In this document: in pieces, positions 18,412 through 27,571 of the stretch | Numbering within the stretch: the stretch's first letter is position 1 | Layout of the letters: the number at the start of each line of letters is the position of its first letter | Source of the DNA: Bosea sp. RAC05 | GTDB taxonomy: Bacteria; Pseudomonadota; Alphaproteobacteria; Rhizobiales; Beijerinckiaceae | DNA: 64,000 nt | Direction of reading: 5' to 3' | Assembly (NCBI RefSeq): GCF_001713455.1 | Contig: NZ_CP016464.1 | Coordinates: forward strand, 2,280,001 to 2,344,000 | Notes under the pieces: generated by a model | What the model saw: only the letters and a program-made list of their open reading frames with translations | The model's database searches: none | What the model was told of the DNA's origin: nothing | Made by a program: the position numbers and the translations under genes

Positions 18412-18881
18412 AGAAGCCCGATCCGGAGCGCTTCAAGCTCGCGGCCGACAACCGCAAGGCGCGCTACAACTACGAGATCACCGAGACGCTCGAGGCCGGC
18501 ATCTCTCTGCAGGGCACGGAGATCAAGTCGCTGCGCGGCGGCAAGGCGACGATCGGGGAGAGCTATGCCGGGCCGATGGGCACCGAGCTCTTCCTGTTCA
18601 ACGCGCATATCCCGGAATATCTCGAGGCCAACCGCTTCAACCACAACGTCAAGCGGCCGCGGAAGCTCCTGCTGCACCGCCGCCAGATCAACAAGCTGAT
18701 GGGCGCGATCCAGCGTGACGGCTACACCGTGATCCCGCTCAAGGTCTATTTCAACGACAAGGGTCGGGCCAAGGTCGAACTCGGCCTCGGACGCGGCAAG
18801 AAGCTGCACGACAAGCGCGAGACCGAGAAGAACCGCGACTGGAACCGCGACAAGGCGAGGATCATGAAGGCGGGGGCGTGA
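18408..18881 (+). CDS. smpB: SsrA-binding protein SmpB
   Basis: SmpB (157 residues) binds tmRNA and guides it to stalled ribosomes for trans-translation. The N-terminal beta-barrel contains [22 protein letters not shown] and KSLRGGKA. The basic C-terminal tail ([23 protein letters not shown]) enters the mRNA channel. Its start overlaps the preceding gene. No tmRNA gene was recognised in the window. Confidence 0.97.
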   Translation: MKKPDPERFKLAADNRKARYNYEITETLEAGISLQGTEIKSLRGGKATIGESYAGPMGTELFLFNAHIPEYLEANRFNHNVKRPRKLLLHRRQINKLMGAIQRDGYTVIPLKVYFNDKGRAKVELGLGRGKKLHDKRETEKNRDWNRDKARIMKAGA

Positions 18882-18901
18882 GGCGCTGCGCGTGAGATGA
18901 C

Positions 18902-19130
18902 GGCGCGGGGAACCCCTCTCCTGCATCGAAGTCGGCTGTTGCCGACTTCGACACCCTGAGAGCTGATCTCGGGCAGGCCCGAGATCAGTGAGAGGGGCAG
19001 GGGAGAGGTGTCGGCCCCTTGACCCGTAAGGCGCTGAGCCAACCTCAGCCGGCGGGAAGGGCTCGCCTCATGCGGATAACGGCCGACACCTCACCCTGCC
19101 CTCTCCTTACAGGAGAGGGTTCCCCGCGCC
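18902..19130. repeat. Compound palindromic element with nested hairpins
   Basis: The outer arms at 18902-18923 and 19110-19130 are near-perfect reverse complements around GGCGCGGGGAACC. Inside lie a perfect 10-bp hairpin (CGAAGTCGGC with GCCGACTTCG, 18927-18950), a perfect 12-bp hairpin (CTGATCTCGGGC with GCCCGAGATCAG, 18963-18988), and a long-range pairing of about 18996-19016 with 19081-19106. The whole would fold as a branched structure. Confidence 0.8.
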
Positions 19131-19519
19131 CTGGCCGGGCAGGTTCGCGCCCTGCGACAAACCTTATCCCCGCCCCCGAAACCCGTGCCTATTCTTCCCT
19201 CGCTCCGCCCGACCAAGGGGGCTGTCGCGAGGCATCGTGCGGCCGGGCGGGGTTTGCGGGTTTCGTCGTTCGAGGCTGTTGCGGGCTGAGGGCGGCGGAG
19301 GCGCAGATCGCCATCGCGCGGGTGAGTCAGGCCGCGCGACCCGAGACCCGGATAACCAGAAGGCGATCTGGTCGGCATCAAACACCTGCGCGCGGGGCGG
19401 GGCGGCGGCTGTTGGCGCTGCTTCGACACGACATTCGACATCGACATCGGCACGCAGCCGTCGACTGCGACGCCACCAGCGTCCCGCGCATCCCCTCGGA
19501 TACGCCTTGGAGAGCCCGA

Positions 19520-19555
19520 AACCCCGCGGCGATCAGCCGGCCGGGGCTTTCGGTG
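19520..19555 (-). terminator. Possible terminator of the NYN-domain gene
   Basis: On the minus strand, just after the NYN stop codon, GAAAGCCCCG is followed by a GC-rich loop and then GCGGGGTTTC, giving a stem with one bulge. A long T-run is lacking, so it is only a weak terminator candidate. Confidence 0.4.
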
Positions 19556-19564
19556 CGTCGTGAC

Positions 19565-20197
19565 TTAGGCCTCGGCGGGTTCGTCGCCCTGGCGGATGCC
19601 GTAGCGCCGCTCCAGCCCGGGATTGCCGGGCGTCACCGGCGCCCCAGCGGCGCCGCTGCGGGCGTTGCGCTCGGCGGGGTCGCGGCCGATCTTCTGCATC
19701 AGCTGGGCGAGGTCGATGAACTCGTCGCATTGCCGGCGCAGATCGTCGGAGACCATCGGCGGGCTGGTCGAGACGGTCGAGACGACCGAGACCTTCACGC
19801 CCTTGCGCTGCACCGCCTCGACCAGCGGGCGGAAATCGCCATCGCCCGAGAACAGGTAGATCTGGTCGAGATGGGGTGCGAGTTCGAGCATCTCGATGGC
19901 GAGCTCGATGTCCATGTTGCCCTTGATCCGCCGGCGCCCGGTGGCGTCGGTGAACTCCTTGGCCGCCTTGGTGATGACGCGGTAGCCGTTGTAGTCGAGC
20001 CAGTCGACCAGCGGCCGGATCGAGGAATACTCCTCGCTCTCGATCAGCGTGGTGAAATAGAAGGCGCGGATCAGGTTGCCGCGGCCCTGGAATTCCCGCA
20101 GCAGCCGGCGATAGTCCATGTCGAAGCCGAGCTGCTTCGAGGTCGCGTAGAGATTGGCGCCATCGATGAAAAGCGCGATGCGCGGGTCGGCCGCCAT
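19565..20197 (-). CDS. NYN-domain protein (LabA/DUF88 family)
   Basis: This 210-residue protein has the PIN-like NYN ribonuclease fold. It shows RIALFIDGANLYATSKQL near the start, YFTTLIESEEYSS, and LFSGDGDFRPLVEAVQRKG, with the conserved aspartates expected to bind metal. Family members are thought to process RNA. The ATG at 20197 has GGAG eight bases upstream and is preferred over a GTG at 20206. It lies between smpB and pyrE, near other RNA-handling genes (rnc, era). Confidence 0.88.
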   Translation of the reverse strand: MAADPRIALFIDGANLYATSKQLGFDMDYRRLLREFQGRGNLIRAFYFTTLIESEEYSSIRPLVDWLDYNGYRVITKAAKEFTDATGRRRIKGNMDIELAIEMLELAPHLDQIYLFSGDGDFRPLVEAVQRKGVKVSVVSTVSTSPPMVSDDLRRQCDEFIDLAQLMQKIGRDPAERNARSGAAGAPVTPGNPGLERRYGIRQGDEPAEA

Positions 20198-20339
20198 GGA
20201 AATCACTCCGTCTGAAATCGCTTCAAAAAACTCAAATGAAAAGCAAACACGGTCGAACCATGTCGGATCGGCGAAAATCGTCGGCGGCCGCTCGCCCCCT
20301 GCTGTGACCTCTCGCCGCAGCCGGCAAACGTGATGGGAT

Positions 20340-20924
20340 TCAGACGCTCAGGCCCCGGCTGCCGGGCTTGGTCGCGGGAATCGCGGCGAGCTCCGGCGGC
20401 AGCGCGTCGGGCGCGTAGTCGGGCACGGCGTAGTCCATCAGGCTGACCAGCTCCATGCCGAGCTCGGCCCGGCCCGCCGAGCGGTCGATCAGGCAGGCGG
20501 CGCCGACGATCGTGCCGGGCTCGTCCTTCACCGAGTCGCGGCATTCGCGCAGCGAGAGGCCGGTGGTGATGATGTCCTCGATGATGATGCAGCGCGCTCC
20601 GGCGGGCAGGGTGAAGCCGCGGCGCAGCCTGAAGCTGCCGCCCTCGCGCTCGACGAAGACCGCCTTGGCGCCCAGATGCCGGGCCGTCTCGTAGCCTGGC
20701 ACGATGCCGCCGATCGCGGGCGAGACGACATAGTCGATTTTGCCGAAGCGCGCTGCGATCTTGGCGGCCAGCGCCTTGCACAGCCGCTCGGTGCGCACCG
20801 GATCCTGGAAGACGAACATCTTCTGCAGGAAGACGCCGCTACGCCGGCCCGACGACAGGATGAAATGCCCCTCGAGCAGCGCACCCGCCTCGCGGAATTC
20901 GGCGAGAACCTCGTCGTTGGTCAT
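20340..20924 (-). CDS. pyrE: Orotate phosphoribosyltransferase
   Basis: PyrE (194 residues) joins orotate and PRPP to make OMP in pyrimidine synthesis. The start [20 protein letters not shown] and the SSGRRSG segment are typical of alphaproteobacterial PyrE. The PRPP-binding loop is [11 protein letters not shown] near residue 120. In-frame ATGs at 20939 and 20990 exist, but the family start fits 20924. It stands next to the toxin-antitoxin pair and era. Confidence 0.94.
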   Translation of the reverse strand: MTNDEVLAEFREAGALLEGHFILSSGRRSGVFLQKMFVFQDPVRTERLCKALAAKIAARFGKIDYVVSPAIGGIVPGYETARHLGAKAVFVEREGGSFRLRRGFTLPAGARCIIIEDIITTGLSLRECRDSVKDEPGTIVGAACLIDRSAGRAELGMELVSLMDYAVPDYAPDALPPELAAIPATKPGSRGLSV

Positions 20925-21009
20925 GGCAGGCCCCGTCATCAAGTGGTCGCGCGTCTTATGGTGTGCGCGATAAAGGGCATCGGCGCGCAAAACTCAAGGC
21001 CGCGACGCC

Positions 21010-21288
21010 TCAGGCGACGGCCTTCGCCACCATCTCCGGATGCTGGGCGATCACGCGCACATAGGCGACGGCGAAGTCCGGCGCGGTTACCCGGGCCTGC
21101 TCCCAGTCGCGCAGCGTACCGACCGGGACGCAAAAGCGGCTGGCGAACTCCGCCTGCGAGAGGCCGAGCCCGGTCCTCGTCCGACGGATCAGGCGGGCGC
21201 GCTGCGCGCGGTCCAAGGCCTCGACCGTGACGTCGAAATCGGCGGCATCCGTGGGGTCAGCAGCCACTGCGATAGGCGCGTTCTTCAC
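21010..21288 (-). CDS. Helix-turn-helix antitoxin partner of the BrnT-like toxin
   Basis: This 92-residue protein has a Cro/XRE-type helix-turn-helix over residues 45-90 (GLSQAEFASRFCVPVGTLRDWEQ). The GTG start lies inside the 3' end of the upstream toxin gene (32-bp overlap), so the two are coupled. In the classic BrnTA pair the antitoxin BrnA has a ribbon-helix-helix fold; this one instead has an XRE fold. It probably binds the toxin and represses the promoter. Confidence 0.8.
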   Translation of the reverse strand: MKNAPIAVAADPTDAADFDVTVEALDRAQRARLIRRTRTGLGLSQAEFASRFCVPVGTLRDWEQARVTAPDFAVAYVRVIAQHPEMVAKAVA

Positions 21289-21532
21289 CCTGATTGCTCC
21301 TTCTCACCGAGATGAAGCGGGGCGCATCGCCCCGCCAGACGAAGACGCCGGTAAAGAGCCTCGCGCCGACGATGCCGATCACCTTGAAGCGTTCCTCCCC
21401 GTCGATCTCGCGGATCGAGGGCAGGATCAGATGGTTGTCGTCGGCAAAGATCCCGTCGCCGAAGGCCAGCGAGGCCCCGTGCTTGTCGCGGTTGGCCGCG
21501 TCCTTCGCAGGGTCGAACCGATCGTCCGTCAT
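21257..21532 (-). CDS. BrnT-family toxin (DUF497)
   Basis: This 91-residue protein has the BrnT/DUF497 pattern: FDPAKDAANRDKHGASLAFG at the start, then REIDGEERFKVIG, LFTGVFVWRG and FISVRRSNQGEERAY. BrnT toxins have a RelE-like ribonuclease fold and block translation. The gene lies upstream of its antitoxin, the usual order in BrnTA. A 15-bp perfect palindrome sits just before its start codon. Confidence 0.87.
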   Translation of the reverse strand: MTDDRFDPAKDAANRDKHGASLAFGDGIFADDNHLILPSIREIDGEERFKVIGIVGARLFTGVFVWRGDAPRFISVRRSNQGEERAYRSGC

Positions 21533-21545
21533 GCCAACGAAAGAC

Positions 21546-21560
21546 TACGGGATTCCCGTA
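21546..21560. promoter_or_regulatory. Palindromic operator candidate of the BrnT-type module
   Basis: TACGGGA-T-TCCCGTA is a perfect inverted repeat with 7-bp arms, 14 bases upstream of the toxin ATG, where an autorepressing antitoxin would bind. Binding is inferred. Confidence 0.6.
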
Positions 21561-21615
21561 TCGATGGCAAATCCTTCGCGCGCCGGCAACCGGGGATGCG
21601 CGGTGCGATCGACGC

Positions 21616-22542
21616 TCAGCCCTTCGGAAACTCCAGCCCCATTTCGCGATAGCGGGCCGGGTCGTCGCTCCAGTTCTCGCGCACCTTCACGAACAGGAAG
21701 AGGTGCACCGTCGCTTCGGCGGCTTCCGCGATCTCGATGCGGGCCTTCTGGCCGATCGCCTTGATCGTCTGGCCGCCTTCGCCGAGCACGATCTTCCGCT
21801 GGCCCTCGCGCTCGACATAGATCGTCTGCTCGATCCGCACCGAGCCGTCCGGGCGCTGCTGCCACTGCTCGGTTTCGACGGTGGAGCGATAGGGCAGCTC
21901 ATCGTGCAGCCGCTCGAAGATCTTCTCGCGCGTGATTTCGGCGGCGAGGAAGCGCAGCGGCGCGTCCGAGATCTGGTCCTCCGGATAGAGCCAGGGGCCC
22001 AGCGGCAGCCGCGTCTCCAGCCAGGACAGGATGTCCTTGACGCCGTAGCCGGTCAGCGCCGCGATCATGAAGGTCGTCTCGAAGGACCCTTGCGCGTTCA
22101 CCCTGGCGGTAATCTCGAGCAGCTTGTCCTTGGCGATGGTGTCGATCTTGTTGAGGATCAGGAATTTCGGCTGCCTCAGCTCGGCGAGCTTCTCGAGCAG
22201 GCGCGTGTTCTCCTCGTTGTCGAAGCGCTCGACATCGATCAGCACGCCGATCAGGTCGGCATCGGTGGCGCCGCCCCAGGCACTCGTCACCATCGCGCGG
22301 TCGAGCCGGCGCTTGGGCTGGAAGATGCCGGGCGTGTCGACGAAGATGATCTGCGCCGCGCCCGACATCGCGATGCCGCGCACCTGGGTGCGGGTCGTCT
22401 GCACCTTGCGCGAGACGATCGAGACCTTGGCGCCGACGAGCTGGTTCAGCAGCGTCGATTTGCCGGCATTGGGCGCGCCGATCAGCGCGACGAAGCCGGC
22501 CCGCGTCGGCGCCCGGGGCGCGCCGTCCGTCTCGTCAGCCAT
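21616..22542 (-). CDS. era: GTPase Era
   Basis: Era (308 residues) is an essential GTPase for 16S rRNA maturation and 30S assembly. The G1 loop GAPNAGKST lies at residues 22-30; DTPGI and NKID follow as G3 and G4. The C-terminal KH domain carries GEGGQTIKAIGQKARIEIAE. The start at 22542 overlaps the end of rnc by eight bases, so rnc and era are coupled, as in many bacteria. A longer in-frame reading upstream lies within rnc and is not used. Confidence 0.97.
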   Translation of the reverse strand: MADETDGAPRAPTRAGFVALIGAPNAGKSTLLNQLVGAKVSIVSRKVQTTRTQVRGIAMSGAAQIIFVDTPGIFQPKRRLDRAMVTSAWGGATDADLIGVLIDVERFDNEENTRLLEKLAELRQPKFLILNKIDTIAKDKLLEITARVNAQGSFETTFMIAALTGYGVKDILSWLETRLPLGPWLYPEDQISDAPLRFLAAEITREKIFERLHDELPYRSTVETEQWQQRPDGSVRIEQTIYVEREGQRKIVLGEGGQTIKAIGQKARIEIAEAAEATVHLFLFVKVRENWSDDPARYREMGLEFPKG

Positions 22543-23266
22543 GGTCGCTCTCCATTGTTTCGGTCCACAGCCCCTCGCGGCGCAGGAAGGCTTCGGCGGC
22601 GGCCTGCTCGGCCAGCCTCTTGGACGGGCCCTGCGCCTCGGCATCGACGAGGCCGGTGATGCGCGCCGCGACCCGGAATACCGGCGCATGGTCGGGGCCC
22701 GAGCGGCCGCGCTCGGAATAGGTCGGTGTCGGATAGCCCTGGCCCTGGGCCCATTCCTGCAGCGCCGTCTTGGCGTCGCGCAGCGGCCGCACCGGCTTGA
22801 GCAGGCGCTCGCCGAAGGCGCGCTCGACCAGTCCGCGCGCCGCCTCATAGCCGCCGTCGATGAAGACGGCGCCGATGATCGCCTCGCAGGCATCGGCCAG
22901 GATCGCCTTGTTCTTGCGGGCGCCGCCGAGGATCTCGCCTTCGCCCAGCCGCATGAAGGCGCCGAGATTCCAGGCGATCGCGACCTCGGCGCAGGTTTCC
23001 TTGCGCACGAGATCAGCCAGCCTCCGCGACATGTCGCCTTCGGCCGCGGTCGGATAGCGGACGAACAGCATGTCGGCGATGCACAGCCCCAGTACCCGGT
23101 CGCCGAGGAATTCGAGACGCTGGTAGCTCTGCAGCCGCGGGCCTTCCGCGCTCATATGGGTCAGCGCGGTGTTGAGCAGCCCCTGGTCCTTGAAGGCATG
23201 GCCGAGCGTCGCCTGCAGGCGGGCCGTCTCGGGCGGCTTGCGCCCGTTGTCGCCGGCCTTGCTCAC
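22535..23266 (-). CDS. rnc: Ribonuclease III
   Basis: RNase III (243 residues) cuts double-stranded RNA in rRNA precursors and mRNAs. The signature RLEFLGDRVLG (residues 50-60) holds catalytic Glu53 and Asp57. EAIIGAVFIDGG near residue 133 gives the second acidic pair. The C-terminal third is the double-stranded RNA-binding domain (LQEWAQGQGYPTPTYSE onward). It lies 30 bases after lepB and overlaps era: a lepB-rnc-era operon. Confidence 0.97.
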   Translation of the reverse strand: MSKAGDNGRKPPETARLQATLGHAFKDQGLLNTALTHMSAEGPRLQSYQRLEFLGDRVLGLCIADMLFVRYPTAAEGDMSRRLADLVRKETCAEVAIAWNLGAFMRLGEGEILGGARKNKAILADACEAIIGAVFIDGGYEAARGLVERAFGERLLKPVRPLRDAKTALQEWAQGQGYPTPTYSERGRSGPDHAPVFRVAARITGLVDAEAQGPSKRLAEQAAAEAFLRREGLWTETMESDHG

Positions 23267-23296
23267 GTGCGGTTCTCGCTCACTGCTGCATCGGCC

Positions 23297-24064
23297 TCAC
23301 TTGATCGCGCTGAACAGGCGGTTCCACCGCACCGTCCAGGGCCACTCCCAGAGTTTCCAGGCGGATTCGCCCTCTTCGATGGAGAAGAAGATGATCTCGG
23401 CCCGGCCGACGAAATTCTCGAAGGGCACGAAGCCGACACTGCGGTCGCGCGAATCCAGCGAGTTGTCGCGGTTGTCGCCCATCATGAAGAAGTGGCCGGG
23501 CGGCACGACGAAGACCGGCGTGTTGTCGAACGAACCGCGGTCGCCCTCGCGCTCGATGATCTGGTGCGAGACGCCGTTGGGCAGCGTCTCGCGATACTGG
23601 ATCGCCGGCGAACTGCGGCCCCAATTGTCGGTCGTGACGAAATCGGCGATCCGCTCGCGCTTCACCGGCTGATTGTTGATGTGCAGGATGCCGTCGATCA
23701 TCTGGATGCGCTCGCCGGGCAGCCCGATCACGCGCTTGATGTAGTCGGTCGAATTGTCGGTCGGCAGCTTGAACACGGCGATGTCGCCGCGCTTGGGCTC
23801 GGCCGCCCAGACGCGGCCGGAGAACAGCGGCGGGCTGAACGGGATCGAGTGCTTGGAATAGCCGTAGGTGTATTTCGAGACGAAGAGATAGTCGCCGATC
23901 AGCAGGGTCGGGATCAGCGAGCCCGAGGGAATGTTGAAGGGCTGGAACAGCAGCGTCCGGATCACCAGCGCGATGAGCAGGGCCTGTACGACGACCTTGA
24001 TGGTCTCGACGATGCCGCCCTCGTCCTTGGCGGTCTTCTTCTTCGAATCGACGTCGTTGGCCAC
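23297..24064 (-). CDS. lepB: Signal peptidase I
   Basis: LepB (255 residues) cleaves signal peptides at the outer face of the inner membrane. It has one membrane helix at about residues 20-40, then the catalytic Ser49 in IPSGSLIPTL (Leu replaces the commoner Met after the serine) and Lys110 in DYIKRVIGLPGERI. GDNRDNSLDSR is the other family box. The start is a GTG with AGGAG eight bases upstream; an ATG further out at 24187 would add a poorly conserved extension. It is first in the lepB-rnc-era operon. Confidence 0.95.
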   Translation of the reverse strand: MANDVDSKKKTAKDEGGIVETIKVVVQALLIALVIRTLLFQPFNIPSGSLIPTLLIGDYLFVSKYTYGYSKHSIPFSPPLFSGRVWAAEPKRGDIAVFKLPTDNSTDYIKRVIGLPGERIQMIDGILHINNQPVKRERIADFVTTDNWGRSSPAIQYRETLPNGVSHQIIEREGDRGSFDNTPVFVVPPGHFFMMGDNRDNSLDSRDRSVGFVPFENFVGRAEIIFFSIEEGESAWKLWEWPWTVRWNRLFSAIK

Positions 24065-24311
24065 GCGGGCGCTCCTGGGACGGGGGTCCAGCGCGCGGTC
24101 TAGCGGAATGTCGCCCGCCAGACAACGCCGGCAGAGGCGCGGCGCCCTGGCGCCGTTCGGCCCGTCCGGACGGGTCGTCATTTTCAAGCGACAATACGTC
24201 TTTTAACATGGACGGCGCTGCGAACCGGTCTAGGAGAGCGTGGGCCGCCGGTTCCGACGGTCCTGTCCCCGCGATCCCCGCCGTCTTGAAGACCCGACCG
24301 TCCAGGAAACC

Positions 24312-25325
24312 GTGAAGCTCCTCTTCCGCTCACCGCCGCTCGTTTCCCGCTCGCGGCCGGCCGTCCAGACGGCCGTGGCGATCGCGCTCGCCGGCCTCAT
24401 TTCGGCCGCCGCCACGGCGGCCCGCTTTGCGCTCGAAGGCACGCTGCCGCCCGGCTATCCGTTCCTGACCTTCTTTCCTGCCGTCATCATCACGAGCTTC
24501 CTGTGCGGGACGGCCGCCGGCACGCTCTGCGCCGTGCTCTGCGGATTCGCGGCCTGGTACTGGTTCATCCCGCCCAACGGCTTCGCTCTCGACCGGCAGA
24601 GCGCTTTCGCGCTGGCGTTTTACGTCTTCATCGTCACCGTCGACATCGTGCTGATCCACCTGATGACGCGCGCAATGCGACGGCTCGAGGCCGAGAAACG
24701 CGTCTCGAACGCGCTGGTCGAGCAGCAGCGGACGATGTTCGAGGAACTGCAGCATCGCGTCGCCAACAACATGGCGTTCGTCGCCAGTCTGCTGAACATG
24801 TCGCGGCGGCGCCTCAAGGCCGATCCCGCGGCGGCCCCCGCGATCCTCGACGAGGCCCGCAACCGCATCGAGACCATGGCGCGTATCCATCGGCGCCTGC
24901 ACGACCCCAACCAGGTCGACCTGCCGGTGGGGGCCTATCTCAGGGATCTCTGCACGGACGTCATCGAGGCCAGCGGGGTATCCGGCGTCGCCTGCGAGGT
25001 CGATGTGCCGGAGATGACCTTAGACATCCGCAAGCTGACGACTCTGTCGATGCTGGTCTCCGAGATCATCACCAACTCGCTCAAGCACGCATTTCCCGAT
25101 GGCCGTGTCGGGCGCATCGCGGTGTCCATTCGCCTGGTCGACGGCGAGACGGCGGTGTTGACCATCGCCGATGACGGTGTCGGGCTGCCCGAGGCGCCGG
25201 AGGACGCGGCGCCGGGACATGGCCTGGGCAATCGCATCGTCGAGGCCCTGGCCAAGCAGCTGAAGGGCACGCTGGTTCGCCAGTCGGGCGCGGGCCTGGT
25301 GACACACATCACCTTCCCCTTATGA
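24312..25325 (+). CDS. Membrane sensor histidine kinase, HisKA_2/HWE type with DUF4118 domain
   Basis: This protein of about 337 residues starts with four membrane helices of the DUF4118 (KdpD-like) kind; [12 protein letters not shown] is typical. A dimerisation/phosphoacceptor helix follows with His in [14 protein letters not shown]. The ATPase domain shows N in [13 protein letters not shown] and GVGLP as the G1 region. There is no PAS or response-regulator domain and no adjacent regulator gene, so its partner is elsewhere. Kinases of this type feed the alphaproteobacterial general stress response in some species. The start is uncertain: GTG at 24312 or GTG at 24240. Confidence 0.85.
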   Translation: MKLLFRSPPLVSRSRPAVQTAVAIALAGLISAAATAARFALEGTLPPGYPFLTFFPAVIITSFLCGTAAGTLCAVLCGFAAWYWFIPPNGFALDRQSAFALAFYVFIVTVDIVLIHLMTRAMRRLEAEKRVSNALVEQQRTMFEELQHRVANNMAFVASLLNMSRRRLKADPAAAPAILDEARNRIETMARIHRRLHDPNQVDLPVGAYLRDLCTDVIEASGVSGVACEVDVPEMTLDIRKLTTLSMLVSEIITNSLKHAFPDGRVGRIAVSIRLVDGETAVLTIADDGVGLPEAPEDAAPGHGLGNRIVEALAKQLKGTLVRQSGAGLVTHITFPL

Positions 25326-25414
25326 GGTCGCCCGGCGGCGACGCGCGGGCCGCCCGATTGACCTTGCGAAACGTCGCGGGCACCATCTTGGCCGGGCTCG
25401 GGGGAGACGGCATC

Positions 25415-26113
25415 ATGAACAGCAAGAAATATGCAGCGGAGGCCATCGGGACCTTCTGGCTGACCTTCGCGGGCTGCGGCAGCGCCGTCATCGCGGCGGG
25501 CTTCCCGCAGGTCGGCATCGGCCTTCTCGGCGTCTCGCTCGCCTTCGGCCTCACCGTCGTCACCATGGCCTATGCCATCGGCCACATTTCGGGGTGCCAC
25601 CTCAACCCGGCCGTCACGGTTGGCCTGGCGGCCGGCGGCCGCTTCCCGACGAACCAGATCCTGCCCTACATCGTGGCGCAGGTGGGCGGCGCCGTCGTCG
25701 CGGCGGGCGTGCTCTATCTCATCGCCCGCGGGGCGCCGGGCTTCGATCTCGCCAAGGGCTTCGCCTCGAACGGCTATGGCGAGCACTCGCCGGGCAAGTA
25801 CAGCCTCTTCGCCGGGTTCCTGACCGAAGTCGTCATGACGATGATGTTCCTCTTCATCATCATGGGGGCGACGCATGGCAAGGCGCCGGCGGGCTTCGCG
25901 CCGCTGGCGATCGGGCTCGGCCTGTGCCTGATCCATCTCGTCAGCATCCCCGTCACCAACACCTCGGTGAACCCGGCGCGCAGCACCGGCCCGGCGCTCT
26001 TCGTCGGCGGCTGGGCCATGGGGCAGCTCTGGCTGTTCTGGGTCGCGCCGCTGATCGGCGGGGCGCTGGGCGGCATCCTCTATCGCTGGCTGAGCGACGA
26101 ATCGAAGGCGTAG
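25415..26113 (+). CDS. aqpZ: Aquaporin Z
   Basis: This 232-residue inner-membrane water channel has six membrane segments and both NPA boxes: HLNPAVT (residues 63-69) and SVNPARS in the second half. The first-half sequence [18 protein letters not shown] is AqpZ-like, and the narrow filter residues favour water over glycerol. The start at 25415 has GGGGAG eight bases upstream; an in-frame ATG at 25322 would overlap the kinase end and is unlikely. Confidence 0.95.
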   Translation: MNSKKYAAEAIGTFWLTFAGCGSAVIAAGFPQVGIGLLGVSLAFGLTVVTMAYAIGHISGCHLNPAVTVGLAAGGRFPTNQILPYIVAQVGGAVVAAGVLYLIARGAPGFDLAKGFASNGYGEHSPGKYSLFAGFLTEVVMTMMFLFIIMGATHGKAPAGFAPLAIGLGLCLIHLVSIPVTNTSVNPARSTGPALFVGGWAMGQLWLFWVAPLIGGALGGILYRWLSDESKA

Positions 26114-26168
26114 GTCGTGGGCGCGGCCCCGGTCGCGTGAGCGCTCGTCGTCCGGCCTGCGGATCCGC

Positions 26169-26573
26169 TCAGGCCGGCAGCACGCGTGCCTCGATCACCA
26201 CGAAGGCCTGCGCCATCGGCGGGTCGTCGGTCATCGAGACATGCACGATCGCCTCGTGCCCGGGCGGCGTCATCGCCGCCAGCCGTGCGGCCGCGCCGCC
26301 GGTCAGCCGCAGCGTCGGCCGTCCGCCGGGCAGGTTGACGACCTCCATGTCGCGCCAGAACACGCCGGCGCGCAGGCCCGTTCCCAAGGCCTTGGAGCAG
26401 GCCTCTTTCGCCGCGAAACGCCGGGCGTAAGACGCCGCGCGCGTTGCCCGCCGGTCGGATTTGGCGCGCTCGATCTCGGTGAAGACGCGATGGGTGAAGC
26501 GCTCGCCGAAACGGTCGAGCGACTTCTGGATGCGGTCGATGTCGCAGAGATCGGAGCCGATGCCGAGGATCAT
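26169..26573 (-). CDS. acpS: Holo-[acyl-carrier-protein] synthase
   Basis: AcpS (134 residues) moves 4'-phosphopantetheine from CoA to acyl carrier protein. [13 protein letters not shown] at the start holds the metal-binding Asp8, and [13 protein letters not shown] holds the second acidic ligand. It lies ten bases after pdxJ in the same direction, a known alphaproteobacterial pair (pdxJ-acpS). Confidence 0.95.
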   Translation of the reverse strand: MILGIGSDLCDIDRIQKSLDRFGERFTHRVFTEIERAKSDRRATRAASYARRFAAKEACSKALGTGLRAGVFWRDMEVVNLPGGRPTLRLTGGAAARLAAMTPPGHEAIVHVSMTDDPPMAQAFVVIEARVLPA

Positions 26574-26582
26574 GCGCGAGAC

Positions 26583-27332
26583 TTACGTCGCGGCGCGCCC
26601 CTCGTCCATCGCCTGCCGCATCCGCAGGAGCGCGGCATCGAGGCCGATGAAGATCGCCTCGCCCATCAGGAAATGGCCGATGTTGAACTCGACGAACTCA
26701 GGCACCGCCGCGAGCTGCCGCGCCGTGTCATAGTCGAGCCCGTGCCCGGCATGGACCTCGAGCCCCAGCGAGGCGGCGAAGGCCGCACCTTTGGCGAGGC
26801 GCGCGAACTCGGCCTGCGCCTTGTCGGGATGCCCGTCGGCCACGGCGTGGCACCAGGTCCCCGTATGCAGCTCGATCACTGGGGCGCCGAGCTTGGCCGC
26901 CATCGCGATCGGCGCCTCATCCGCCTCGATGAAGAGCGAGACACGGCAGCCGGCTGCTTTCAGCCGTGTGATGGCGGGCCGCAGCGCCGCCTCCTGGCCG
27001 ACGACGTCGAGCCCGCCCTCGGTGGTGCGCTCCTCGCGCTTCTCGGGGACGAGGCAGGCCGCGTGCGGCTTCAGCTGCTCGGCGAGCGCGATCATCTCCT
27101 CGGTCGCCGCCATCTCGAAGTTCAGCGGCTTGGTCAGTTCGGCTGCCAGGCGCGCCATGTCGGCATCGCGGATATGGCGCCGGTCCTCGCGCAGATGCGC
27201 GGTGATGCCGTCGGCTCCCGCAGCGACCGCCTGATGCGCGGCCCGCACCGGATCGGGCAGGGCGCCGCCGCGCGCATTGCGCACCGTCGCGACGTGATCG
27301 ATGTTCACGCCCAGTCGCAGCCGGTTCGCCAT
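26583..27332 (-). CDS. pdxJ: Pyridoxine 5'-phosphate synthase
   Basis: PdxJ (249 residues) makes pyridoxine phosphate from deoxyxylulose phosphate and amino-hydroxyacetone phosphate. [17 protein letters not shown] at the N-terminus, HLREDRRHI and [11 protein letters not shown] are family hallmarks in the right order. It heads a pdxJ-acpS pair and is divergent from the HerA-like gene. Confidence 0.97.
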   Translation of the reverse strand: MANRLRLGVNIDHVATVRNARGGALPDPVRAAHQAVAAGADGITAHLREDRRHIRDADMARLAAELTKPLNFEMAATEEMIALAEQLKPHAACLVPEKREERTTEGGLDVVGQEAALRPAITRLKAAGCRVSLFIEADEAPIAMAAKLGAPVIELHTGTWCHAVADGHPDKAQAEFARLAKGAAFAASLGLEVHAGHGLDYDTARQLAAVPEFVEFNIGHFLMGEAIFIGLDAALLRMRQAMDEGRAAT

Positions 27333-27571
27333 GGGTCAAATCTCCTCGGGACCGGGCGTGCATAGACGAGAATGCGCCGCTGTCTCAAGACACGCATTGT
27401 CACGCCCGCCCCCACGAAAACTGATGGGTCGCGATGATTGGCGGCTTGGCCTTGGTGTTTCGGTAACCGCGTCGTCAGGGCGGGCGGGCGCCGGGCCGCG
27501 AATAAGGCAATCGTAAAGACTCGGCCCTACCATGAAAGGTCAGGGTATCCGGGTGTCATGGGGCGCGTATC

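Larger units (their letters stand above)
18882..19564. other. 683-bp intergenic region without a convincing gene
   Basis: The first part (18902-19130) is a multi-hairpin repeat. The middle (19304-19370) can fold into a nested helix pair. The right end (about 19520-19555) holds a hairpin that could terminate the NYN gene. Reading frames here have the arginine/proline/serine-rich look of non-coding GC-rich DNA. No tRNA or known RNA class was recognised. Confidence 0.6.

Noticed and set aside
18882..19564. tmRNA (ssrA) or other housekeeping RNA near smpB
   Set aside because: No tag-peptide frame, no T-arm-like GTTCGANTC and no conserved tmRNA ends were found in the gap on either strand.
19019..20215. 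A 398-codon plus-strand frame opposite the NYN gene
   Set aside because: Its composition is Arg/Pro/Ser-rich with no family motifs, and the minus-strand NYN frame has clear conserved motifs.
24065..24311. CtrA box between lepB and the kinase gene
   Set aside because: TTTTAACAT at about 24200 is only a half-site; the other half does not match.
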